Shown piece by piece: positions 42,576 through 50,845 of a stretch of DNA of 64,000 nucleotides. The stretch is from NCBI RefSeq assembly GCF_008271805.1, contig NZ_VSRY01000167.1, forward strand, positions 4,900 through 68,899, read 5' to 3'. Below the pieces are notes generated by a model, which ran no database searches, was not told the DNA's origin, and saw nothing but the letters and a program-made list of their open reading frames with translations. The translations under genes were made by a program, and so were the position numbers. Position 1 is the first letter of the stretch; each line of letters begins with the position of its first letter. Source of the stretch: Streptomyces sp. TRM49041. GTDB lineage: Bacteria > Actinomycetota > Actinomycetes > Streptomycetales > Streptomycetaceae.

Positions 42576-43516
42576 CGGCTGCTGTCTCCTTCCGGGCCCT
42601 CGGTGTCGGGGCGTCCTTCACCGGCCGGGCCCGCCGCGAGGACCCCGAGCAGGTCCTCCGCGAGTTCCGGCTTGAGCAGACCGTGCGCGAGGGCCCGGTC
42701 GGCGGTCGAGCGGGCCATCGCCAGGTAGCCGGCGACGGTGCCCGGCGCGTGCTTGCGCAGCTCCGCGACGTGCGCGGCGACCGTACCGGCGTCCCCGCGC
42801 GCGACGGGGCCGGTCAGAGCCGCGTCGCCGGACCGCAGCGCATTGTCGAGGGCGGCGCCGAGCAGCGGGCCGAGCATCCTGTCCGGCGCCCCGACACCCG
42901 CCGCTCGCAGCAGCTCCATGGACTGGGCCACCAGGGTGACCAGGTGGTTCGCGCCCAGGGCGAGCGCCGCGTGGTAGAGCGGGCGGGACTCCTCGGCGAT
43001 CCACTCGGGCTCGCCGCCCATCTCGATGACCAGCGCCTCGGCGGCCAGGCGCAGCTCGTCGGGCGCGGTCACACCGAAGGAGCAGCCGGCGAGCCGCTGG
43101 ACGTCGACGCTCGTGCCGGTGAACGTCATGGCGGGGTGCAGGGCGAGCGGCAGGGCGCCGACGCGCCGGGCCGGGTCGAGGACGCTGACACCGAACCGGC
43201 CGGAGGTGTGGACGAGGAGCTGCCCGGGGCGTACGGCTCCGGTCTCGGCCAGGCCCTCGACCAGACCGGGCAGGGAGTCGTCGGGGACGGTGAGCAGAAC
43301 CAGCTCGGCCCGTTCCATCACCTGGGCGGGAGGGACGAGGGGCACACCGGGGAGCAGTTCGGCGGCGCGGCGCAGGGATGCGTCGGACACGCCGGACACG
43401 GCGACCGGGCGGTGTCCTGCGAGCTGCAACGACGCGGCCAGGGCGGGTCCGACCCGGCCGGCACCCACGACTCCGACGGTGAGCCGGGCGGGGCGGGGGT
43501 CTGCTGTTGGGTTCAC
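42572..43516 (-). CDS. Rossmann-fold / DUF2520 protein, candidate ketopantoate reductase
   Basis: This 314-residue protein has an N-terminal NAD(P)-binding fold (LTVGVVGAGRVGPALAASLQ) and a C-terminal DUF2520 helical domain (LHPAMTFTG, ESRPLYHAALALGANHLVTL). It overlaps panC by ATGA. DUF2520 proteins beside panC are suspected of reducing ketopantoate to pantoate in place of PanE. This is inferred from context and fold. The start ATG at 43516 is supported by conserved sequence soon after it. Confidence 0.85.
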   Translation of the reverse strand: MNPTADPRPARLTVGVVGAGRVGPALAASLQLAGHRPVAVSGVSDASLRRAAELLPGVPLVPPAQVMERAELVLLTVPDDSLPGLVEGLAETGAVRPGQLLVHTSGRFGVSVLDPARRVGALPLALHPAMTFTGTSVDVQRLAGCSFGVTAPDELRLAAEALVIEMGGEPEWIAEESRPLYHAALALGANHLVTLVAQSMELLRAAGVGAPDRMLGPLLGAALDNALRSGDAALTGPVARGDAGTVAAHVAELRKHAPGTVAGYLAMARSTADRALAHGLLKPELAEDLLGVLAAGPAGEGRPDTEGPEGDSSR

Positions 43517-43604
43517 GGGGCGACGGCCTTCCGTTCCAGTCCTCGGCGGGTACCGGACGATTTCTCGTCATGCTACGCCAGCGTTTCGCCGCCGCTTCCG
43601 CACT

Positions 43605-43652
43605 GTCCACAGGGCGCGACGCCCGGTCCGATAATCACGGGCGCCTGTGGAC
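43605..43652. repeat. Inverted GTCCACAGG/CCTGTGGAC repeat resembling DnaA boxes
   Basis: CTGTCCACA (43603-43611) differs by one base from the Streptomyces DnaA box TTGTCCACA. The opposite-strand copy CCGTCCACA lies at 43645-43653. The 9-bp arms are perfect and 30 nt apart, in the divergent gap between the DUF2520 and aldolase genes. The pair could equally be a regulator operator. Confidence 0.4.
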
Positions 43653-43674
43653 GGAGCGCGTGGATGATCGGCTC

Positions 43675-44970
43675 ATGGCTGATGCAATGACGGACGACGG
43701 CGAACGCACCGGGGAACACGGGGACGACACACACGGAGAGGAGGAGCGCGCACACGAGACATACGGAGAGGAGCAGGCGGACGAGCGGGCGGGCGAGCGG
43801 CAAGACGAGCACGGGGAGGAGGAACGGCAGCGGCGGCGCAGGATCGCCGCGCTGCGGGCGGCCGGAAGGGTGTTGGCACGGGTGTCGGCGGCGGCGACGC
43901 TCGGAGAGCGGCTCGCGGCCCTGACCACCGAGGGGGGCGCGGTGTACGACCTGGACGAGACCGTCGACCTGTACGGGAACGGGATCGTCGAGGAGCTGGA
44001 GCGGCGGGTGGCGGAGCTGCTCGGGTTCCCTGGGGCGGTGTTCTTCCCGACCGGGACGATGGCGCAGCAGGTGGCGCTGCGGTGCTGGGCGGGACGGACG
44101 GGCAACCGGGTCGTGGCGCTGCACCCGCTGGCCCACCCGGAGGTGCACGAGCGGGGCGCGCTGGGGGCGGTGAGCGGGCTGCGGACGGTGCATCCGACGG
44201 GCGAGGCGCGGTTGCCGACGGCGGACGAGGTGCGGGCGTTGGAGGAGCCGTTCGGCACGCTGATGCTGGAGCTGCCGCTGCGGGACGCCGGGTTCCTGCT
44301 GCCGGCCTGGGACGAACTGGAGGAGGTGGTGGAGGCCGCGCGGGAGCGGGACGCCGTGGTGCACTTCGACGGCGCGCGGCTGTGGGAGAGCACGTCGCAC
44401 CTCGGGCGGGACCTGCCGGAGATCGCGGGGCTGGCGGACAGTGTGTACGTCTCGTTCTACAAGTCGCTGGGCGGACTGTCCGGGGGGGCACTGGTGGGGC
44501 CGGAGCCGTTCGTGGAGGAGGCGCGGGCGTGGCGTCACCGTTACGGGGGCAATGTGTTCCAGCAGCATCCGGCGGCGCTGGCCGCCCTGGTGGGGCTGGA
44601 GCGCGAGTTGCCGAGGCTGCCGTCGTACGTGGCACACGCGGGGGTGGTCGCGGCGGGGCTGCGGGAGGGGTTCCAGGCGGCGGGGGTGCCGTGGTTCCGG
44701 GTGAATCCGGAGGTGCCGCACACACACGAGTTCCATGTGTGGCTGCCGTACGGGTCCGAGGTACTGACGGAGGCGGCCGTGCGGCAGGCCGAGGAGACGG
44801 GGGTGGTGCTCTTCCGCCGCTGGAGTACGGGGAGCCCGGCGGGCCCGCCCGGTGTCGCGTTCACCGAGGTGACGGTGGCGGCGCCGGGGCTGGAGTGGAC
44901 GGCGAGTGATGTGAGGGAGGCGGTGCTGACGTTCATGGAGTTCGTGCACCAGGTGGTGCGGGAGGGGTGA
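43675..44970 (+). CDS. Threonine aldolase / beta-eliminating lyase family PLP enzyme
   Basis: This fold-type I PLP enzyme, 431 residues, likely cleaves L-threonine or related beta-hydroxy amino acids. Family features are DLYGNGIVEELERRVAELLG, AVFFPTGTMAQQVALRCWAG, LMLELPLRDAGF, VVHFDGARLWES and the PLP lysine in VSFYKSLGGLSGG. The first 60 residues are an acidic, Glu/His/Asp-rich extension unlike typical aldolases. The ATG at 43675 was preferred. A shorter start within the extension is possible. Its 3' end overlaps a small predicted gene on the other strand. Confidence 0.85.
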   Translation: MADAMTDDGERTGEHGDDTHGEEERAHETYGEEQADERAGERQDEHGEEERQRRRRIAALRAAGRVLARVSAAATLGERLAALTTEGGAVYDLDETVDLYGNGIVEELERRVAELLGFPGAVFFPTGTMAQQVALRCWAGRTGNRVVALHPLAHPEVHERGALGAVSGLRTVHPTGEARLPTADEVRALEEPFGTLMLELPLRDAGFLLPAWDELEEVVEAARERDAVVHFDGARLWESTSHLGRDLPEIAGLADSVYVSFYKSLGGLSGGALVGPEPFVEEARAWRHRYGGNVFQQHPAALAALVGLERELPRLPSYVAHAGVVAAGLREGFQAAGVPWFRVNPEVPHTHEFHVWLPYGSEVLTEAAVRQAEETGVVLFRRWSTGSPAGPPGVAFTEVTVAAPGLEWTASDVREAVLTFMEFVHQVVREG

Positions 44971-45199
44971 GAGGCGGGCCCGCAAGGGTCTGGGTGGAGC
45001 GCGGTCGCCGGCGGAGCAGCCGGAACAGCCGGAGCGAGAGGGGCGTGCCGTCCGGCGGGGGCGGGGCTGTGTGACCCGACGGGGGCAAGGGCGGGCGGAC
45101 CGGTCGGGGCAGGGTCCCGCCGCCCGGTGCGGGCGGGAGCGGGTTGCCGTGCCGGGTGGCGCGGTAGGTGTCGAGGAGGTGTTGCTGGATCACGTCCAT
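44933..45199 (-). CDS. Small Pro-rich hypothetical protein
   Basis: This 88-residue frame starts MDVIQQHLLDTYRATRHGNP, a helical-looking segment, followed by a Pro/Arg/Leu-rich stretch (SLRLFRLLRRRPRSTQ). It is divergent from the ArsR-type gene, and an inverted repeat lies between them. No ribosome binding site is visible and the 3' end overlaps the aldolase gene by 38 bp. I include it because its N-terminus resembles small conserved Streptomyces proteins, but it may not be expressed. Confidence 0.4.
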   Translation of the reverse strand: MDVIQQHLLDTYRATRHGNPLPPAPGGGTLPRPVRPPLPPSGHTAPPPPDGTPLSLRLFRLLRRRPRSTQTLAGPPLTPPAPPGARTP

Positions 45200-45241
45200 G
45201 GGAGTCAGGCTGCGACGGCCGCGGCCGGGGCGGCGCGTCGA

Positions 45242-45258
45242 TTGACGAGGGTCGTCAA
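45242..45258. promoter_or_regulatory. TTGACGA-N3-TCGTCAA palindrome, candidate ArsR operator
   Basis: A perfect 7-bp inverted repeat with a 3-nt centre lies 41 bp upstream of the DUF5937-ArsR gene and 42 bp upstream of the divergent small gene. ArsR/SmtB repressors bind imperfect palindromes of similar size near their own promoters, so this is a reasonable autoregulatory site. Confidence 0.55.
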
Positions 45259-45299
45259 GTGACCGCCCGCTCCGGCGGCGCGCACCGCACCATAGGGGC

Positions 45300-46406
45300 G
45301 TGAGCGTGACCATAGACATCACGGGCCTGCCGCCCGAGCGGATCGCCTTCGACATCTCGCCCCTCGCCGAACTGGGTGTGGCCCTGCACGCGCTGGCCGA
45401 GCCGGGGCACCACCCCGGGCTGCACGGCTGGGCGACCGCCACGGCAGCCGGGCTCAAGCCCGACCTGGCCGACCGTCTCCACGAGGCGAACTTCCTCTGG
45501 ACGGCGAGCATGTCGGACGTGTTCCTGCCGTTCGCGGGTTTGCGGGACGGGGACGGGCGGCCGGGGAGCACGCTCGCCGAGGAGCTGGACCGGCTGGAGC
45601 GGCTGGACGAGGAGCGGTTCATGACCGCCGCGCTGGAGTTCACCTGCTCCAGTACGTACACGAACGGCTGTGCCGTGCGGCCCGAGCGGGCGTTGGAGAT
45701 GGCCGCGAACCGGGGGCCTCGGCAGCTGGAGTTCGCGCGGCGGCTGCTCGACGACCCGAGTGGGATGCGGGCTTGGCTGCGGCGGCTGTTCGAGGACTGC
45801 GACGAGGCGTTCTTCGCGGACACCTGGCGGCGCGCCCAGCCCGGCCTGGCCGCCGACGCCCGGCACAAGGCCGAGCTGCTGCGCCGCAAGGGCCTGCCAG
45901 AGGTGCTGCGCGCCGTGTCGCCCGCCGTCACTCTCGACGAGGACGGCGGCCGGCGGCGCATCAGCGTGGACAAGCTGGCGCAGGGAGGGACGACGGCACT
46001 CGACTCCCAGGTGGAGGCCGGGGTGACGTTCGTGCCGTCCAGCCTCGGCTGGCCGCATCTGATGATCCTGCACGCGCCGGGGTGGCGGCCGGTCGTCGTC
46101 TACCCGGTCGGCGCGCCGGAGCTGCCGGGTCCCGGCCCGGTGGAGCTGTTGCAGACCCGGATGGAGGCGCTGGCGCACCCGATGCGGATGCGACTGTGCC
46201 GACAGCTGGCGCGCGGCGCGTATACGACGAGCGAGCTGGCCGACACGTACGGCATCACGGCGCCGGAGGTGTCCCGCCACCTGTCCGTGCTGAAGAAGGC
46301 CCAGCTGGTGACCACCCGCCGGCGTGGCCGCTATGTGCTGCACCAGCTGGACGTGACGGCGGTGGCCCGGATCGGCAGCGACTTCCTGGAGACGGTGCTG
46401 CGCTAG
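45300..46406 (+). CDS. DUF5937 / ArsR-family winged-helix regulator
   Basis: This 368-residue protein has an N-terminal DUF5937-like domain of about 250 residues (IAFDISPLAELGVALHALAE, FEDCDEAFFADTW, VTFVPSSLGWPHLM). The C-terminal ArsR helix-turn-helix reads MRMRLCRQLARGAYTTSELA and TAPEVSRHLSVLKKAQLV. No metal-binding Cys box is seen, so it probably senses a small molecule through the N-terminal domain. The GTG at 45300 has no ribosome binding site, and a weak CACCAT hexamer lies 6 nt upstream. It is convergent with the NarL-type regulator gene. Confidence 0.85.
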   Translation: MSVTIDITGLPPERIAFDISPLAELGVALHALAEPGHHPGLHGWATATAAGLKPDLADRLHEANFLWTASMSDVFLPFAGLRDGDGRPGSTLAEELDRLERLDEERFMTAALEFTCSSTYTNGCAVRPERALEMAANRGPRQLEFARRLLDDPSGMRAWLRRLFEDCDEAFFADTWRRAQPGLAADARHKAELLRRKGLPEVLRAVSPAVTLDEDGGRRRISVDKLAQGGTTALDSQVEAGVTFVPSSLGWPHLMILHAPGWRPVVVYPVGAPELPGPGPVELLQTRMEALAHPMRMRLCRQLARGAYTTSELADTYGITAPEVSRHLSVLKKAQLVTTRRRGRYVLHQLDVTAVARIGSDFLETVLR

Positions 46407-46448
46407 CCGGGCGGGTCGGGCGGAGCCGGGTCGGCCGGGTCGGCCGGG

Positions 46449-47129
46449 TCAGGAGAACGTGCCGCCGCCCGCTCGGACCAGGCCGGTTTCGTAGGCGAGG
46501 ACCACGACCTGGACCCGGTCGCGGAGTTCCAGCTTGGTGAGGATGCGGCCGACGTGGGTCTTGACGGTGGCTTCGGAGAGGACGAGGCGGGCCGCGATCT
46601 CGCCGTTCGAGAGGCCCTGGGCGACCAGGAGCATGACCTCGCGCTCGCGCTCCGTGAGCCGTTCCAGGGCCTTGTGCCGCGGCTGCCTGCCGCCGGTGGC
46701 GGGCAGCATCGGTGAGAAGCGGTCCAGGAGGCGGCGGGTCGTGGAGGGGGCGACCACCGCGTCGCCGCTGTGCACGGCGCGGATGGCGGCGAGGAGTTCG
46801 CCGGGCGGCACGTCCTTCAGCATGAAGCCGCTGGCGCCCGCCTTCAGCCCGGAGAAGGCGTACTCGTCCAGGTCGAAGGTGGTGAGGATGAGGACCCTGG
46901 GGGCGTCCGGCTCGGCGCAGATGCGGCGGGTGGCCTCGACCCCGTCGAGCTTCGGCATACGGACGTCCATGAGGACGACGTCCACCGGTGTGGACCGCAG
47001 CACCTGCAGGGCCTCGGCGCCGTCGCCCGCCTCCGCCACGACCTCCATGTCCGGCTGGGCGGCCAGCACCATACGGAAGCCGGTGCGCAGCAGCACCTGG
47101 TCGTCGACGAGCATCAGACGGATCGCCAT
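46449..47129 (-). CDS. NarL/FixJ family response regulator
   Basis: This 226-residue response regulator has a receiver domain (IRLMLVDDQVLLRTGFRMVL, phospho-Asp in VVLMDVRMPKLDG, Lys in FMLKDVPP). The LuxR-type DNA-binding helix-turn-helix contains LTEREREVMLLVAQGLSNGE and SEATVKTHVGRILTKLELRD. It is encoded downstream of its likely partner kinase (gap 52 bp). The signal and targets are unknown. Confidence 0.93.
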   Translation of the reverse strand: MAIRLMLVDDQVLLRTGFRMVLAAQPDMEVVAEAGDGAEALQVLRSTPVDVVLMDVRMPKLDGVEATRRICAEPDAPRVLILTTFDLDEYAFSGLKAGASGFMLKDVPPGELLAAIRAVHSGDAVVAPSTTRRLLDRFSPMLPATGGRQPRHKALERLTEREREVMLLVAQGLSNGEIAARLVLSEATVKTHVGRILTKLELRDRVQVVVLAYETGLVRAGGGTFS

Positions 47130-47181
47130 GTCTCGGGTCCTGTTCTTGGGGGCCTGCGGGGCGTTCGGGGGGCGTCGCGGT

Positions 47182-48372
47182 CTAGTGAGCGGTTTTCAGG
47201 GGGAGCAGCGCGCTGATCCGGAACCCGCCGCCCGGCCGCGGCCCGGCGTCCAGGGTGCCACCGACCATCCCGACCCGTTCGCGCATGCCGATCAGGCCGT
47301 GCCCCCTGCCGTCGGCGCCGCCGTCCTCGTACATCTCGTGTGCGGCGCCGCGGCCGTCGTCCTCGACGAGCAGGCCCAGCCCGTCGTCGAAATACGTGAG
47401 CCGCACGCTCGCCCCGACGTCCGGGCCGCCGTGCTTGCGGGTGTTGGTGAGCGCCTCCTGGACGATGCGGTACGCGGTGAGTTCGACGCCGCTCGGCAGG
47501 CGGCGCGGGGTGCCCTCGATCCTGAAGTCGACCGGGAGGCCGGCGGTACGCACCTGCTCGACGAGGTCCTCGATCTGCTGCGCGTCCGGCTGCGGCACGT
47601 ACTCCCCGGCCTCCTCCGGCTCACCGGTGCGCAGGATGCCGAGCAGTCGGCGCATCTCCGCGAGGGCCTGGCGGCCGGTGGACGAGATGGTCTCCAGCGC
47701 CTGCCGGGCCTGGTCGGGCGAGGAGTCGAGGACATACGCGGCGCCGTCGGCCTGGACGACCATGACGGACACATTGTGTGCGACGACGTCGTGGAGTTCA
47801 CGGGCGATACGGGCCCGTTCCGCGGCGACCGCGACCTTGGCCTGCGCCTCGCGCTCCCGCTCCAGCCGCGACGCCCGCTCCTCCAGCTGCGCGAAGTAAG
47901 CGCGCCGGGTACGCACCGAGTCGCCCAGCACCCACGCGAGGGCGAACGGGACCGCCATCACGACCGTGCCGAACACGGTGGCGGCCGTCGAGCCGTCGCG
48001 CATCGGCCAGCGCACCTGGGCGAGCGGCGCCGCGGACAGCCCGCCGATCAGCGCGAGCCGGGACGCCCAGCGGGGGCCCCCGTGCGCGGCGACCGTGTAG
48101 ATGATGACAAGCATCGCGAAGTCGGCCGGATTGACCTCCACGTCCAGCACGAGCTGGGCGATCCCCACCGCCACCGCGAGCACCAGCATCTGGCGGGGCG
48201 CGCGGCGGCGCAGGGCGACGACCAGGCACAGCAGCACCACGACCGCGGCGGGCGTCCATGTGCCGCTGGGCACCTCGACGACCCACAGCATCGAGAAGCC
48301 GAAGAGCATCAGAGCCCAGAAGCCGTCGACGCCCGTCGGGTGTCTGCGGAGGAAGTCGTAGAGGCGCTGCAC
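47182..48372 (-). CDS. NarL-type sensor histidine kinase
   Basis: This 396-residue kinase has an N-terminal membrane region with about five or six short hydrophobic segments (GFWALMLFGFSMLWVVEV, AAVVVLLCLVVAL, VFGTVVMAVPFALAWVLG) and almost no outer loops. A coiled linker leads to a HisKA_3 dimerisation helix, with His in ARIARELHDVVAHNVSVMVV. The HATPase domain has NTRKHGG and GHGLIGMRERV. The pair is typical of Streptomyces systems that sense membrane-embedded cues. Confidence 0.92.
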   Translation of the reverse strand: MQRLYDFLRRHPTGVDGFWALMLFGFSMLWVVEVPSGTWTPAAVVVLLCLVVALRRRAPRQMLVLAVAVGIAQLVLDVEVNPADFAMLVIIYTVAAHGGPRWASRLALIGGLSAAPLAQVRWPMRDGSTAATVFGTVVMAVPFALAWVLGDSVRTRRAYFAQLEERASRLEREREAQAKVAVAAERARIARELHDVVAHNVSVMVVQADGAAYVLDSSPDQARQALETISSTGRQALAEMRRLLGILRTGEPEEAGEYVPQPDAQQIEDLVEQVRTAGLPVDFRIEGTPRRLPSGVELTAYRIVQEALTNTRKHGGPDVGASVRLTYFDDGLGLLVEDDGRGAAHEMYEDGGADGRGHGLIGMRERVGMVGGTLDAGPRPGGGFRISALLPLKTAH

Positions 48373-48461
48373 GTAACCCAGCGTAGGGAAGCCGGATAGC
48401 TGCAGGGGTCAACCGGGAGGGCGATCCGGCTGCGGCGGGCCTACTCCCCAAGGTGGACACT

Positions 48462-49637
48462 GTGCCCGTGACGGATGAGGCGGCGATGGCCGACGTGACG
48501 AACGACGACATGGCGAGGGCCCGGACCGAGCACGGTGACCGGCGCGACCCGCACGGCCCGCCCGGCCCGCGCCGCTGGCGGGAGGCGGCGGAGGCCGCGC
48601 TGTACGGGCCGGGCGGCTTCTACCTCCGCCCGGAGGGCCCCGCCGGCCACTTCCGTACGTCCGTGCACGCGTCGCCGCTCTACGCCACCGCCGTCGCCCG
48701 GCTCCTGGAGCAGGTCGCGGCCGAGCTGGGGCCAAGGCCAGGGCCAGGGACGGGGACGGGGCCAGGGCCGGGGACAGGGACGGCCGGGGCGGACGAGGTC
48801 GCGTTCGTGGACATGGCCGCGGGCCGCGGCGAACTGGTGACGGGTGTGCTGGCCGCGGCGGACCCCGGGCTGCGCGTGCGGGCGTACGCCGTGGAGCGTG
48901 CCGACCGCCCCGAGGGCCTGGACCCGCGCGTCGAGTGGGTCGCGGAGCCGCCGCACGGTGTGCGCGGGCTGCTCTTCGCGAACGAGTGGCTGGACAACGT
49001 GCCCGTGGACGTCGCCCAGGCGGACGACACCGGCACACCCCGGTACGTGGAGGTACGGCAGGACGGCACCGAACAGCTCGGCGCGCCGGTGACCGGGGCG
49101 GACGCCGCGTGGCTCGACCGCTGGTGGCCCCTGCGGGAGCCCGGCGAACGCGCGGAGATCGGCCGCCCCCGTGACGAGGCGTGGGCGACCGCCGTGGGCA
49201 CCCTGGCGGACGGACTCGCCGTCGCCGTGGACTACGCCCACATGGCCGGGGCCCGACCGCCCTTCGGCACGCTGACCGGCTTCCGCGACGGCCGCGAGGT
49301 CCCGCCCGCCCCGGACGGCACCTGCGACATCACCGCGCACGTGGCCCTGGACGCCTGCGCCGCCGCGGCGGCCACGCACACCGGAGCCGGCACCGGGGCG
49401 CACACCGGAGCCGGCACCGGAGCGAGCACCGAGCTGATCCCCCAGCGCGAGGCGCTCCGCCGTCTCGGCGTCTCCGGGGAGCGCCCCCCGCTCGCACTCG
49501 CCTCCACCGACCCCGCCGCGTATGTCCGCGCGCTCGCCTCCGCCGGGGAGGCCGCCGAGCTGACCGCGCGCGGCGGGCTCGGGGACTTCACCTGGCTCCT
49601 CCAACGGGTACCCGGCGAGGGATACTGTCCGGCATGA
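48462..49637 (+). CDS. MidA/NDUFAF7-like SAM-dependent methyltransferase
   Basis: This 391-residue protein resembles the DUF185 (MidA/NDUFAF7) family, whose mitochondrial member methylates the NuoD homologue of complex I. Family features are YGPGGFYLRPEGPAGHFRTS, the SAM loop FVDMAAGRGELVTG, LLFANEWLDNVPVDV and VAVDYAH. Low-complexity PGTGTGPG and THTGAGTG repeats interrupt the domain. GTG at 48462 was chosen because AAGGTGG lies 5 nt upstream. GTG at 48453 is an alternative. The stop overlaps the ATG of the nuoD gene, so the two are translationally coupled. Confidence 0.8.
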   Translation: MPVTDEAAMADVTNDDMARARTEHGDRRDPHGPPGPRRWREAAEAALYGPGGFYLRPEGPAGHFRTSVHASPLYATAVARLLEQVAAELGPRPGPGTGTGPGPGTGTAGADEVAFVDMAAGRGELVTGVLAAADPGLRVRAYAVERADRPEGLDPRVEWVAEPPHGVRGLLFANEWLDNVPVDVAQADDTGTPRYVEVRQDGTEQLGAPVTGADAAWLDRWWPLREPGERAEIGRPRDEAWATAVGTLADGLAVAVDYAHMAGARPPFGTLTGFRDGREVPPAPDGTCDITAHVALDACAAAAATHTGAGTGAHTGAGTGASTELIPQREALRRLGVSGERPPLALASTDPAAYVRALASAGEAAELTARGGLGDFTWLLQRVPGEGYCPA

Positions 49638-50794
49638 CGGAGACCACCCAGCACAGGGAGACCACGGTCGGCATCGGCGGTGCCGCGGAGAGCACCGACA
49701 TGGTGCTGAACATCGGGCCTCAGCACCCCTCCACGCACGGTGTGCTCCGCCTCCGCCTGGTCCTCGACGGGGAGCTGATCCAGCACGCCGAGCCGGTGAT
49801 CGGCTATATGCACCGGGGCGCGGAGAAGCTGTTCGAGGCCCGCGACTACCGCCAGATCATCGTGCTCGCCAACCGCCACGACTGGCTGTCGGCCTTCTCC
49901 AACGAGCTCGGTGTCGTCATGGCCGTCGAGCGGATGCTCGGCATGGAGGTCCCGGAGCGCGCCGTGTGGACGCGCACCCTGCTCGCCGAGCTGAACCGGG
50001 TGCTGAACCATCTGATGTTCCTCGGCTCATACCCCCTCGAACTGGGTGGAATCACCCCGATCTTCCACGCCTTCAGGGAGCGGGAGGACCTCCAGCACAT
50101 CATGGAGGAGGTCTCCGGCGGCCGCATGCACTACATGTTCAACCGGGTCGGCGGCCTGAAGGAGGACCTCCCGGCGGGCTGGCTCGGCCGCACCCGCGAG
50201 GCCGTCGCCGCGATCAGCTCCCGCATGGACGTGTACGACCGGCTGGTCCTCGGCAACGAGATCTTCCGCGGCCGCACCCGCGGCGTCGGCGTCCTCTCCC
50301 CGGAGGCGGCGCACGCGTACGGGGTGAGCGGACCGATCGCCCGCGGCTCCGGCGTCGACTTCGACCTCCGCCGCGACGAGCCGTACCTCGCGTACGGGGA
50401 GCTGCAGGACACCCTGAAGGTCGTCACCCGCCAGGAGGGCGACTGCCTGGCCCGGTTCGAGTGCCTGCTGGAGCAGACGCACAACTCCCTGGAGCTGGCC
50501 GTCGCCTGCCTGGACCGGATCGCGCAGCTGCCGCCCGGGCCGATCAACCAGCGGCTGCCGAAGGTCCTCAAGGCACCCGAGGGCCACACATACGCCTGGA
50601 CCGAGAACCCGCTCGGCCTCAACGGCTACTACCTGGTGTCCAAGGGCGAGAAGACCCCGTACCGGCTGAAGCTGCGCTCCGCCTCGTACAACAACATCCA
50701 GGTGCTGTCGGAGCTGCTGCCGGGGACGCTGGTCTCCGACATGGTGGCGATTCTCGGGTCGTTCTTCTTCGTCGTCGGCGACATCGACAAGTAG
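49634..50794 (+). CDS. nuoD: NADH-quinone oxidoreductase subunit D, orphan copy
   Basis: This is the 49-kDa-type subunit of respiratory complex I that lines the quinone site. The 386-residue protein has LNIGPQHPSTHGVLRLRLVL, IGYMHRGAEKLFEARDYRQI, NELGVVMAVERMLGMEVPER and the C-terminal SGFR-like end as VVGDIDK. It is slightly shorter than the NuoD of a full nuo operon. No other nuo gene is near, so it is an isolated copy (nuoD2 type). Arg61 in HRGAEK appears to align with the arginine methylated in mammals. It overlaps the methyltransferase gene. Confidence 0.92.
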   Translation: MTETTQHRETTVGIGGAAESTDMVLNIGPQHPSTHGVLRLRLVLDGELIQHAEPVIGYMHRGAEKLFEARDYRQIIVLANRHDWLSAFSNELGVVMAVERMLGMEVPERAVWTRTLLAELNRVLNHLMFLGSYPLELGGITPIFHAFREREDLQHIMEEVSGGRMHYMFNRVGGLKEDLPAGWLGRTREAVAAISSRMDVYDRLVLGNEIFRGRTRGVGVLSPEAAHAYGVSGPIARGSGVDFDLRRDEPYLAYGELQDTLKVVTRQEGDCLARFECLLEQTHNSLELAVACLDRIAQLPPGPINQRLPKVLKAPEGHTYAWTENPLGLNGYYLVSKGEKTPYRLKLRSASYNNIQVLSELLPGTLVSDMVAILGSFFFVVGDIDK

Positions 50795-50796
50795 CG

Positions 50797-50819
50797 GCGG
50801 CCGGGGAGGCCCCGGCCGC
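50797..50819. terminator. Hairpin terminator downstream of nuoD
   Basis: GCGGCCGGGG (50797-50806) and CCCCGGCCGC (50810-50819) form a perfect 10-bp stem with a 3-nt loop, two bases after the nuoD stop. The convergent gene ends at 50846, so the hairpin may act on both transcripts. There is no U-tract. Confidence 0.7.
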
Positions 50820-50845
50820 GCACCATGCCCACGTACTGACGGCTC

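Noticed and set aside
43573..44985. 470-codon minus-strand frame opposite the threonine aldolase-like gene
   Set aside because: It is a His/Arg/Pro-rich shadow frame. The plus strand encodes a recognisable PLP enzyme.
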